A stretch of 64,000 bases of DNA from assembly GCA_021817045.1 (NCBI GenBank), contig JAKAWG010000008.1, forward strand, positions 43,323 to 107,322. The letters run 5' to 3'. The position numbers were made by a program, and so were the translations under genes. Of the stretch, positions 7,838-16,148 are shown piece after piece (position 1 is the stretch's first letter; the number at the start of each line of letters is the position of its first letter). The notes under the pieces were generated by a model. That model was given only the letters and a program-made list of their open reading frames with translations. It was not told where the DNA came from and did no database searches. This DNA is from Acidobacteriota bacterium. Its GTDB lineage: Bacteria; Acidobacteriota; Terriglobia; UBA7540.

Positions 7838-8705
7838 AACTGACAACGCCCAAAAAATAAACTGTCTCATTTGTCTCATGCGTCTCCATCGTCTCATTGC
7901 CGCGTTGTAGACTCGTCTGAGCGCTCCCCTGCTGACGCAATTAGTTTATGTCTCTAACACGCGGAGAGGACGAATTAACGGAAGTTGGCGGCAAACGGGG
8001 CGGCCCGCGGCCGGCGCAAGGCAAGTGGCGCGCTTCCTTGAACTGGCTCAAATACGGGCGCTATGCCCGCCGCCGCTATGCTCGAATGCAGAATGCCGGC
8101 ATGGCCAAGCGCGGCGAAGACTTGGCGCCCACTGGAGACTGTGTGATAACCGTACTTGTAGTGGCGGTCTATGACCGCCGGTCTTTATTCCTCAATAGAT
8201 CCGGCGTTCATAGTACGCCGCTACAGCACAAAAGCCGAAGTTGTCACGCAGACTCCACAAAGGGGCAGCGCTGGCTGATGCGGCAGATGAATCTTGTAGA
8301 TCGCCAAATCGAGGGTTAGACGGGACTGCTGCTTCGAATGGAGAAGGATTTACCGAAGCCGGAGATCCAGGAAATGCCATCAGGCGGTGCGGAAACGCCG
8401 CCCGAGCCGAGAAAAAGTGGAAAAAGGTTGTTTATTACGGAACGAACTCCACTTAAACCTATGAAAACACATGATATAAGTTTTGATCTTGTGGGAACGA
8501 ACTCTCTTGGCCGCTATATGTTATTGAATCTAAAGGGAAATAAGCGGAGTTCGTTCCTAAACATTGAAGTCGCAGAAAACAGGCGACTTAATCGAAATTT
8601 TCGCCAGAAAATGGAGTTCGTTTTTCTAAGAAGGCGGCAAAATCACGCCTTCGTAAGGCGGTTGGCGGGCGGCGTAATGCCCCGGGGGACCGGCACGGTT
8701 GGGAT
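7838..8705 (+). mobile_element. Decayed dispersed element, family G, copy 1
   Basis: This stretch is repeated in inverted orientation at about 56915-57445. Shared landmarks in order: CAACTGACAACG, then ATAAACTGTCTCATTTGTCT with GAGACGATGGAGACG on the other strand, the MNLV-QIE coding block, four copies of the 11-mer GGAACGAACTC in a two-forward, two-reverse order (8439, 8494, 8547, 8614), and GGCAAAATCACGCCTTCG. It carries the pseudogene described separately. No transposase is visible, so how it moves is unknown. Confidence 0.65.
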
Positions 8706-8718
8706 GCCGAGCGGTTGA
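7948..8718 (+). pseudogene. Hypothetical ERTP-repeat protein, interrupted by a stop codon and a MITE-like insertion
   Basis: A single frame runs 7948-8718 with one in-frame TAG at 8317-8319. In the inverted copy near 57.3 kb the same site reads AAG (QIERKTDLLLR against QIEG-stop-TGLLLR), so the TAG is a nonsense mutation. The N-terminus (GGKRGGPRPAQGKWRASLNW) recalls the widespread 'STGPRTPEGK..ALKHG' hypothetical family. The C-terminal half contains ERTPLK, GTNSLG and EFVFL blocks encoded by the GGAACGAACTC repeats. A family A element (8136-8254) lies within the N-terminal part. Function unknown; the other copy carries a different stop. Confidence 0.65.
8136..8254. mobile_element. MITE-like element, family A, copy 1 (119 bp)
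   Basis: Same length as, and most bases identical to, the element at 61333-61451. Ends are AGACTGTGTGATAAC and GTTGTCACGCAGACT, imperfect inverted repeats. Inside are two hairpins, GGCGGTCTATGACCGCC and GGCGTTCATAGTACGCC. It sits inside the decayed family G gene. No clear target duplication is left on its flanks (CACTGG / CCACAA). Confidence 0.75.
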
Positions 8719-8799
8719 TCGAATGGCTTCGAGTGTAACGAAGAAAAGTCGTGGGCCTGGCCGCTGACCGGGCCTCTCGCACCCTGGTAAGATAAAGCT

Positions 8800-9813
8800 G
8801 TGAGTTCGGACCGCTATTCCCGCCAAGTCATGTTTCCGGTAATCGGCCGGGAAGGGCAGGAAGTGCTGCGCCGGGCGAGAGTGGTGATCCTCGGCTGTGG
8901 AGCGCTGGGTGCCGGGCAAGCCAATTTGTTGGTGCGAGCGGGCATCGGCAAGCTGCGCGTCCTGGATCGAGATTACGTCGAGGAGAGCAACTTGCAGCGC
9001 CAGACGCTCTTCGATGAGTCCGATGCCGCTCAGCGGCTGCCTAAAGCCGTAGCTGCCGAGAAGAAGTTGCGCGCGATCAACGCGGACGTTGAAGTCGAAG
9101 GTGTGGTCACAGACGTCCGTGCCGGGAACATCGAAAACTTCATCTCGGATGCAAATCTTGTACTGGACGGTTGTGACAATTTCGAGACTCGCTATCTTTT
9201 GAATGATGCCGCCATCAAGCTCAATATTCCTTGGATTTATGGGGCGGTGGTGGGAAGCTACGGCGTCACGCTCACCGTCTTGCCGGGACACACAGCGTGC
9301 CTGGCATGCCTCCTGCCCCAGCCACCCGGCGGGCTGGGCGAAACCTGCGATACGGCGGGCATCATCGGCCCCGCCGTATACTGGGTGTCGTCGATCCAGG
9401 TCGCGGAGGCGATGAAAGTGCTGCTCGGCCGCGACGCGGATTTGCACGGCAGTCTTCTAGGCTACGACATCTGGACCAACCGCATCGAGCGCTTGCAGGC
9501 CGTTCGCGATCCAGCCTGCCGCGCTTGCGGCGCGCGTGACTTCGTCCATTTGCGTGGAGAATCGCCGCAGATCACTTCCCTCTGCGGGCGCAACTCGGTG
9601 CAGATCCGGCACGTCCAAGCGCGCGAAGTTGACCTTGCGGCGCTCGAAAGGCGCCTCGCGCCGCTCGGACCTGTGCGCTCAAATGCCTATCTCTTGCAAT
9701 GCTGCCTGGAAGACTATGAGATTACGGTGTTTCCAGATGGACGAGCGCTCATTAAGGGCACTCAAGACCCGGCCGTGGCGCGGTCTGTTTACGCCCGCTA
9801 CGTTGGAGCGTAG
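8800..9813 (+). CDS. ThiF/MoeB/HesA-family E1-like adenylyltransferase
   Basis: Activates the C-terminal Gly-Gly of a small sulfur-carrier protein (ThiS or MoaD type) by adenylation, for thiamine or molybdopterin synthesis or related sulfur transfer. Nucleotide loop GCGALG is at 32-37, the ESNLQRQ arginine-finger segment at 62-68, LDGCDN at 122-127, two zinc CxxC pairs at C167/C170 and C240/C243, and a candidate thioester Cys at C183 in ETCDTAGIIGP. After residue 250 comes a domain ending FPDGRALIKGTQD-(~13 residues), common in long MoeB/ThiF relatives. Start is a GTG at 8800. No thi or moa gene is nearby, so the partner is unknown. The next gene follows after about 60 bp. Confidence 0.88.
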   Translation: MSSDRYSRQVMFPVIGREGQEVLRRARVVILGCGALGAGQANLLVRAGIGKLRVLDRDYVEESNLQRQTLFDESDAAQRLPKAVAAEKKLRAINADVEVEGVVTDVRAGNIENFISDANLVLDGCDNFETRYLLNDAAIKLNIPWIYGAVVGSYGVTLTVLPGHTACLACLLPQPPGGLGETCDTAGIIGPAVYWVSSIQVAEAMKVLLGRDADLHGSLLGYDIWTNRIERLQAVRDPACRACGARDFVHLRGESPQITSLCGRNSVQIRHVQAREVDLAALERRLAPLGPVRSNAYLLQCCLEDYEITVFPDGRALIKGTQDPAVARSVYARYVGA

Positions 9814-9872
9814 CCGGGATCGCTGCGACAACCTCGGGGTGGCTTTTGACATCTACTAGCGTAGGAAGACTT

Positions 9873-11483
9873 ATGGATGCGCGCACGAACTCCCGCTGGC
9901 ACGCTATCCTCCCGGCGAGTAGCTTTGCTCTGGCACTCGCCGCCTCGCTGGCATTCGCTCAGCAGACGCCCCACGTTCGCATGGCGCGCCTGAGCTTCGT
10001 CCAGGGTATGGTAAAAGCCGAGCCGGCAGGCTTGTCGGAGTGGGCGGTTGTTTCGGTCAACACTCCCATCGAACAAGGTTACAAACTAGCGACTTCCGAT
10101 AATAGTTACGCCGAAGTTCAATACGAAGACGCTTCCACCGTGCGGGTGGGCGAGTCCTCCGAGGTCGCCTTCAACCGCCTCGCCGTGAACTCAGACGGAG
10201 AGAGGGTGAACGAGGTTGAGTTGGTGCGGGGCTATGCGACATTTCACGATTTCGCGCGAGCTCTAACCGCGAACAGCGTCCGGGTGGCCAACGCCACGGT
10301 CAGTCCGTCGGGCCCGGTGGAATTCCGCGCCGACCTCGAAGATGGCGCCTTGCGGGTCGAAGTCTTCATGGGAACGGTTGCGTTGTCAGCCCCGCAGGGT
10401 GACGTTCAGGTGGATGCCGGGCAAACGCTGATCGACGATACCCGCGCCGGTACTCCTTACAGCATCACGAGTGGCATCAAGCGCGACGGCTGGGATGCCT
10501 GGGTGGAGCAGCGCGATGCCGAGCAAGAAGCGGAACAAAACCAGCCCGTGAACCCTGGGGATTATGCTAGCGCTTCCGGATCCGAACTTTATGGCTGGAA
10601 CGATCTGGGGTATTACGGCGCGTGGGAATACTTTCCGGGTTACGGGTACGGCTGGTGTCCGGTCGTCTCGACCGGTTGGTCGCCCTACACTTACGGCAGG
10701 TGGGCGTGGTATCCGCGCTTCGGGTACACGTGGATTTCTTTCGAGCCTTGGGGATGGCTCCCGTTTCATTATGGTCGCTGGGGATTTATGAGCGGCGGGT
10801 TCGGTTGGGCGTGGTTTCCAGGCCGGCTGACGGGATGGTCGCCCGCAACGGTTAACTGGTATCAGGGCAAGGGTTGGATCGGCTGGATGCCGCGGCTTGT
10901 TGCGACCACAGGCTTTAGTGGTTGCGCCCAGGCCGGCGGTTGCGTGACAACCATGAGTTTACAAGCGTTTCAGGCGGGGATGCCGGTGAGCGGGGAGCAC
11001 GTCCGCATTGTCAGCACCCGGAGAACAACAGCCGTGGACCGCCCGGCACTCCGACCGACACGGTTTGTCATGCTACCGGGCGCGCCAGTCGCTCATACGG
11101 CCTTTGGGCTTGCAGCCCGGCGCCCGGTGACCGGGCAGACGGTGGTTATGGACCCGCGGAGCCCAGCCGTTGGCTCCGCGGTTAGAATCGGAGCGGTCGG
11201 AGAGTCCCCGGTCTCTGCTGGGCCTGTTCCGCCCGTATTCCGTCGTCCTGTCTCACCCACCCGGCCAAGTGCCTGGATGCCCCGCCCAGCACCGCTCGCC
11301 ACAACGCATTTTGCCCCCCTTCCTGAGATCAATATCGGAACTCCCCGTCACCCCTTTGGCCTTACATACGCACTGCCCCGCGTAAGCCCCGGAACGCCTC
11401 CCTCCACGCCGCGTATTATCGCTCCTCGTGTTGTGGGCAGCCCTACGCCCCTAGGCGGCGGACGCTTCGGCCCAGCACGTTAG
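9873..11483 (+). CDS. FecR-domain / DUF6600 secreted Trp-Gly-Tyr-rich protein
   Basis: Exported protein of 536 residues of unknown role, probably at the cell surface or periplasm. A signal peptide (ILPASSFALALAASLAFAQQ) is followed by a FecR-like beta domain (about 30-190, with VQYEDASTVRVGESSEVAFN). Then comes the DUF6600 region (about 215-330) packed with W, G and Y (YYGAWEYFPGYGYGWCPVV, GRWAWYPRFGYTWISFEPWG). The tail is Pro/Thr-rich and low in complexity. ATG 9873 was chosen over a TTG at 9846 because AGGAAG precedes it. This architecture is common in acidobacteria. In this class FecR is not an iron regulator in any proven sense. Confidence 0.85.
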   Translation: MDARTNSRWHAILPASSFALALAASLAFAQQTPHVRMARLSFVQGMVKAEPAGLSEWAVVSVNTPIEQGYKLATSDNSYAEVQYEDASTVRVGESSEVAFNRLAVNSDGERVNEVELVRGYATFHDFARALTANSVRVANATVSPSGPVEFRADLEDGALRVEVFMGTVALSAPQGDVQVDAGQTLIDDTRAGTPYSITSGIKRDGWDAWVEQRDAEQEAEQNQPVNPGDYASASGSELYGWNDLGYYGAWEYFPGYGYGWCPVVSTGWSPYTYGRWAWYPRFGYTWISFEPWGWLPFHYGRWGFMSGGFGWAWFPGRLTGWSPATVNWYQGKGWIGWMPRLVATTGFSGCAQAGGCVTTMSLQAFQAGMPVSGEHVRIVSTRRTTAVDRPALRPTRFVMLPGAPVAHTAFGLAARRPVTGQTVVMDPRSPAVGSAVRIGAVGESPVSAGPVPPVFRRPVSPTRPSAWMPRPAPLATTHFAPLPEINIGTPRHPFGLTYALPRVSPGTPPSTPRIIAPRVVGSPTPLGGGRFGPAR

Positions 11484-11532
11484 TATAGCGGGATCAAAAT
11501 AACGGGTCCTTGAAAAGGCTTGGCGGGTGATT

Positions 11533-14500
11533 CTACTTAAACCTGTGCCGGAAGCGGACCTCAACGCCGTATACGCCGTTGATGTCGCGCTCGGCGATCA
11601 ACGAGATCTTGCTGCTCAAGTCCCACCGTACGCGGATGTCGCGCTGCTGAGCAACTTCGGTGTTGGTCGAGTAGGTGATGGTGAGGTCGTGCGCCACTTG
11701 TTCCTCCACGGTGATGCGCGCTCCTCCCGCAGCGGTAGGGCCAATCATGTTAGGGTCGATGCGGATACGGCTGACGCCGAACAGCCTCGTGACGCGGCCT
11801 GAAACCTGGCTCGACAAAGCTTGAGAAAGCAGTGCGCTTGCCCCGAGCGTGCCAAACTCCTCGTGACTGGTCGAAGTCATCATCGCTTGCTGAGGCGCAT
11901 AGCCCAGTGCCAGTAGGGACAGGATCTGCTCGGTAGGCAGCGGCGGATCGGAACGATAGGAAAGCCGGGCGCTATCCACCGGTCCGCTAACCTCTACGGT
12001 CACGTTATACCGCGTGACGCGCGTTTGAGCCTCGATATTAAGGACCGGCGTCGTCTCAAGCGGGTTGCTCATCACAATATCGCCATGAGTGATCTGGTAG
12101 CGGTTACCGGCCAGTAGCGCCTGGCCGCTGCGGATGTGGATGTCGCCCGTCATTACCGGGTGGGCGAGCGTGCCGCGCACTCGAGTGTCAAGCGCAGCCA
12201 CCAAGGACAATTCTCGCGAAGAAAGCCGCACTTCCGGTGCGGTAATGGCATGTACATTCAGCATGACCTTGGAGGCATAACCCGTCGCTGGACTGGAGGG
12301 TAGCGACCCGGTTGCGGTTCCCATCTGGCCGATCCAGTTGAGCAGGTTGAAATTCTGGCTCAAGAACGTTTGGTCCACCGTCACATCGCCGGACAGCAGC
12401 CCACCCTGCCCGGAACCGGAAAGCCGCAGATTTCCATCGAGCATGGAGATGAAACCGGCGGGATATTCGAAGCGGAGGTGCGTCAGCGAAGCGCGAAAAT
12501 CGTAGACGGGGCTGGGGCCAAGAGTCGTGTAACCGCTAACGCTGATGGCGCTCTGGCCGTTCTCCGCGCCCAGGGACTTGATCACAGCCCGGGCGCCTTC
12601 AAGTTGGATCTCGCCGTTCAATCCCGCCACCGCGACCGGCAGAGAAGCCAGCCGCAGGCCAACGTTTCGGACACCGATGCCGCCCGAAAGCGACGGCTGC
12701 CGAAGTGTGCCGCTCGCATGAACGTTCAATGTGAAATTGCCGGCCGCGCGGACCGAGGGATCGAGCAACTCGAGGACGGACGCTCGGGTGTCCCCCGTGA
12801 TGTCCAGCGAAAGCGGTGAGGAAGAGCCTGGACGTACCGCTGCCTGAAGCTGAATCCTGGTCGAAGCAGGTCCGTTCATCTCAAACCGGTTTGAGGCAAA
12901 CCGGCCGTGGCTGTAACTCATCTCGACCGGGCCTGCGTTTTCCAGGCTGAATCCGGAAACCGCGGTGCGCAACGTCTTCATGCGAGCCTTCAGCGCGAAA
13001 TCGCGCAGATCCTTCAAAGGTCCGGAGCCCTCGAACGAGCCGGTGGACACCACCGGCGCCTGCAGTGGGCTGAAACCTAGACCACGAATCCACGGATCGA
13101 GGCGAAGGTCGTTAAAATTCCCGCGCAGGTCGGTGAGCCACTCCCCAGCCGTCTTTGTCGCTGAATCAAAGTGCAGTGTTCCCTGTGGTCCTTCCAACCG
13201 GCCTTGGCCCCGCAGTTGCCGCTCGTTGAAAGCAAAGTACGCGTGGAATTCACCTACGTCGCTTCCACCCAGGCCTGCGCCATGCACGTCAAGCGATAAT
13301 CCCATCTCCGGGGCAGAGAATGTTCCTCCGCCCTTGAGCGTGAAGGACGCAGCGCCACGGAGCCGGGAAGCTCGGACTAACTGGCTTCCGCTTAGCTGCC
13401 CGAACAGGTTGAGCGGAAGGTCGGCGCCGCCGAGTTGCGTCAAGAAAGTCCGGCTCGGTAAATCCAACTGAGCCCAGCCGGCGGCGCGCCCTGGCCCTGC
13501 CCGAAGCGAAATTTGTCGCACGTTCCACACCGACCCGGCCACTTGCACCAGGGCGGAGAGTTCATCGAACGGCGCGCCGTAAACCCGGCCGTGGGTCACC
13601 GCGAAGCTGCCTGAACCGGTGAGACTGGCAGCCGTGCCCGTCAGGTTGATGCTGCCGCTAATGAGGCCGGCGAGCGGATATCGCAAACCAAAGGTGTCCT
13701 GTAAACCTGTGAGCGGCGAACGATCCGCGCGGGCAGTGAGGCGCACAGACGAAGTTGGCGTCACCTGCCAACGCTTCAAGCTCGCCGCGCCGCTGAAGCG
13801 GAAGACGCTTGGCCCGGAGCGCAACTGGCCGGAGGCAATCTGGACCGAGGCTCTGGAAGCCATGACTCGAGCAGCAAAGCCCTGCCACGCCCAGCCGTGG
13901 TACTTGAAAGCTCCGGCAGTGAAGTGACCCTGAATTTCGGGACGCATGAACCCACCCCGCAACGTTCCTACGAATGTCGCCTTGGAGTTCAATGTCAACG
14001 GAATGCGATGGGTGGTGCCGAGCACATATTCCGCAAAAGGCCGGAATTCATGAAAATCGGTTGTTGCATACCGCAAGCTTAAGCCCGGCTCGGATGGGCC
14101 CAACTTTCCCTGAGCGCTGAGGGATGAGTGAGGTGTTTGGAGGCGGGCCTCGTCAAGGCTGACCTCCAAATGTCCCTCGTCATCGTCCAACGAACCGTTC
14201 GCGAAACCGGTAACCGGGCTACGCTCTGGAGCCAGCCGCTGCGGAGACGCAAAATCGAGAGCGAAATGCGTTCTTAATCCCTTGAACGCTCCTTCCCATT
14301 TCGCCTGCACCTTGCCGCTGACCGTCGAATCATAGGGAAGCAACTGCTCCATGCGCGGCCCGGTACTGATGGCTCGAAGCGCCGATGAGAAAGCCAAACC
14401 CTGCACAGACCCGGAGAGCGCGAAGTTCGGCGCGGCCTTGGTGAATACAACCCGGCCGTTGCCGCTAAGCGACCCTCCCAGCGCATCAACGCGGAAATGA

Positions 14501-15492
14501 TTGAGGCGAAGCTGCCGAGAATTCAGCGCAAAATCTGAGGTCACGTCTACCGGCCCGGGAGCAAGATTCGCGTTACGTATCACTCCTCGATGTACTTCCA
14601 TCGCTCCGCTCGCCGAAAGCTTGCCCGCGGCGTCAACGGCCCGTACCTGCATCTGGAAATCGCCCCCGCGAATCGCGCGCCAGCCAAACATCCTCGCCAG
14701 AGCGCCGGCATCGCCACGAGCCTGGATCGTTGCCTGGCCGCCTAGGTTTGGGAGCCAATGCAACCGCAGTCTCCCCGTACCGGAAACGATCTTACTTTGC
14801 CAGCTCAGGCGGTTCACGGTCAGACCGCGCCCGGAAAGGTTAACCTGCGCTCCAAAGGCCATGGGCGGCACCGGCCACCGGCGAGTCCTCACTTGAAGTC
14901 TGGACGCGGAAACTCCGCCCCAGTACGTGCCGGCCGCCGAGCGGTTGAGCACGGCGGAGACGCCGTGTGCCTGCGCGTCCAGGGGAATCCGCCGGTCGTT
15001 CCAAAAGAGATTCGCGTGGTTAAGGACGACCGTCCCAGCGGCAAAGCTCATGAGGTTGCCGGCCAGGGCACCCTCGGGGCCTGGCAGGTTGGCCGCGCCA
15101 CTCGGACCTGTCTCGATGTGGATGTCGAGTCCATCGGCGATCAAGCGTGAGAACTCCATTTTGCCTTCGAGCAGAGCCGCGGGATTTATTCGCAACACGA
15201 TTTGCTGCGCGTGCAGCAGCGGAGCTTCCGGGGGAGCTTCCGACCCGTGCAGGATAAGTCCGCGCATTTCCATTTGGAAGATCAGCGGCCTGACACTGAG
15301 ACTCCTCAGCTCCACCCGCGTACCCGTAAGGTGTTCGATACGGGATGTCACCCATCGTTGCAGAGTGGCGTGGAACCAGCGCGTCCTCATCACGCCGGCC
15401 GCGGATAGATAGAGGACGAGGAGAACTCCGAAAGCAGCAATTAGCGCGCGCCCGAGGAGAGAAAGGATTGGGCGTTTGTTCATCGAATCCAT
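11533..15492 (-). CDS. tamB: TamB-like translocation and assembly module protein
   Basis: Very large (1319 residues) periplasm-spanning AsmA/TamB-family protein, anchored by one N-terminal helix (LLGRALIAAFGVLLVLYLSA). Such proteins form a long hydrophobic groove bridging the two membranes and carry phospholipids and/or help insert outer-membrane proteins. The middle is repetitive beta-structure. The C-terminal DUF490 domain is clear (PLETTPVLNIEAQTRVTRYN, LALGYAPQQ, ending RFRHRF). It is the last gene of a three-gene run: BamA/TamA-like, SurA-like, TamB. The intergenic gap to the SurA-like gene is only 3 bp, which indicates cotranscription. Confidence 0.9.
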   Translation of the reverse strand: MDSMNKRPILSLLGRALIAAFGVLLVLYLSAAGVMRTRWFHATLQRWVTSRIEHLTGTRVELRSLSVRPLIFQMEMRGLILHGSEAPPEAPLLHAQQIVLRINPAALLEGKMEFSRLIADGLDIHIETGPSGAANLPGPEGALAGNLMSFAAGTVVLNHANLFWNDRRIPLDAQAHGVSAVLNRSAAGTYWGGVSASRLQVRTRRWPVPPMAFGAQVNLSGRGLTVNRLSWQSKIVSGTGRLRLHWLPNLGGQATIQARGDAGALARMFGWRAIRGGDFQMQVRAVDAAGKLSASGAMEVHRGVIRNANLAPGPVDVTSDFALNSRQLRLNHFRVDALGGSLSGNGRVVFTKAAPNFALSGSVQGLAFSSALRAISTGPRMEQLLPYDSTVSGKVQAKWEGAFKGLRTHFALDFASPQRLAPERSPVTGFANGSLDDDEGHLEVSLDEARLQTPHSSLSAQGKLGPSEPGLSLRYATTDFHEFRPFAEYVLGTTHRIPLTLNSKATFVGTLRGGFMRPEIQGHFTAGAFKYHGWAWQGFAARVMASRASVQIASGQLRSGPSVFRFSGAASLKRWQVTPTSSVRLTARADRSPLTGLQDTFGLRYPLAGLISGSINLTGTAASLTGSGSFAVTHGRVYGAPFDELSALVQVAGSVWNVRQISLRAGPGRAAGWAQLDLPSRTFLTQLGGADLPLNLFGQLSGSQLVRASRLRGAASFTLKGGGTFSAPEMGLSLDVHGAGLGGSDVGEFHAYFAFNERQLRGQGRLEGPQGTLHFDSATKTAGEWLTDLRGNFNDLRLDPWIRGLGFSPLQAPVVSTGSFEGSGPLKDLRDFALKARMKTLRTAVSGFSLENAGPVEMSYSHGRFASNRFEMNGPASTRIQLQAAVRPGSSSPLSLDITGDTRASVLELLDPSVRAAGNFTLNVHASGTLRQPSLSGGIGVRNVGLRLASLPVAVAGLNGEIQLEGARAVIKSLGAENGQSAISVSGYTTLGPSPVYDFRASLTHLRFEYPAGFISMLDGNLRLSGSGQGGLLSGDVTVDQTFLSQNFNLLNWIGQMGTATGSLPSSPATGYASKVMLNVHAITAPEVRLSSRELSLVAALDTRVRGTLAHPVMTGDIHIRSGQALLAGNRYQITHGDIVMSNPLETTPVLNIEAQTRVTRYNVTVEVSGPVDSARLSYRSDPPLPTEQILSLLALGYAPQQAMMTSTSHEEFGTLGASALLSQALSSQVSGRVTRLFGVSRIRIDPNMIGPTAAGGARITVEEQVAHDLTITYSTNTEVAQQRDIRVRWDLSSKISLIAERDINGVYGVEVRFRHRFK

Positions 15493-15495
15493 CCT

Positions 15496-16095
15496 CTATT
15501 CCGCATAGAGGCGCACCCGGCGCTCAGTTCGGAGTCGTTTAATCCACTTATTAAGCAGCGTGTTGATCTTTTCTTGCACGAGAATTTCGCGGATTTGCCC
15601 TCTAACGGCAGAAAGCGGCGGCGCTTCTTTTCGCAGTCGTTCCGTCTGAGGCAGAAAAGTCTTCTCATAATAATCGCTGATTTCTTTATCGCTCACCGTG
15701 GCTGTGGGGCGCAACCGCGTGTTGATCACTGCCAGAATACGCTGCTCGCGCTCAAATCGCGCCATCAACTGCTGCTGCGTAACACCGGCTGCGCGAAGCG
15801 CTGACTGGAACTCGCGCTCGCTTTTGAATTTGGCGCGCAAATCCGCCATTTGTTTAGATGCCGCGCTATGAATTGCCGTGGCGTTGACCGGATACGCGCG
15901 GCTTTCGTCTTCAAGCAGCATCTGGTCGAGCAGGCGCGAGCGGGCAGTTTTCAGCGCTGAGGCGCTGGCCGTTCCGGTGGGAGCGCGGCCGGTGCCGAGG
16001 AATTGCTCGATCCGGTATTCTTCGCGCACGTCGTGTTCGGTGATCGCGACTGTCCCGATTGAAGCGACCACGCGGTCCACGGTTTCTACCTGCAT
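15496..16095 (-). CDS. SurA-N-terminal-like periplasmic chaperone without PPIase domain
   Basis: Helical chaperone of 199 residues from the first ATG. The pattern VDRVVASIGTVAITEHDVREE and the paired helices LLDQMLLEDESRAY and EREFQSALRAAGVTQQQLM are typical of the SurA/PrsA N-terminal domain. No parvulin PPIase domain follows, only a C-terminal helix. The frame is open upstream of the ATG and encodes a good signal peptide core (AKLLSLGALFFALAIEATGL), so the real start is probably further up, inside the 3' end of the BamA gene. No ATG/GTG/TTG exists there. An ATT at 16192-16194 with GGAGGT six bases before it, or a CTG, are candidates. Likely escorts outer-membrane proteins to its neighbours. 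Confidence 0.78.
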   Translation of the reverse strand: MQVETVDRVVASIGTVAITEHDVREEYRIEQFLGTGRAPTGTASASALKTARSRLLDQMLLEDESRAYPVNATAIHSAASKQMADLRAKFKSEREFQSALRAAGVTQQQLMARFEREQRILAVINTRLRPTATVSDKEISDYYEKTFLPQTERLRKEAPPLSAVRGQIREILVQEKINTLLNKWIKRLRTERRVRLYAE

Positions 16096-16148
16096 CGCGA
16101 GTAACCCGGTCGCCTCAATGGCCAGCGCGAAAAAAAGCGCGCCCAGGC

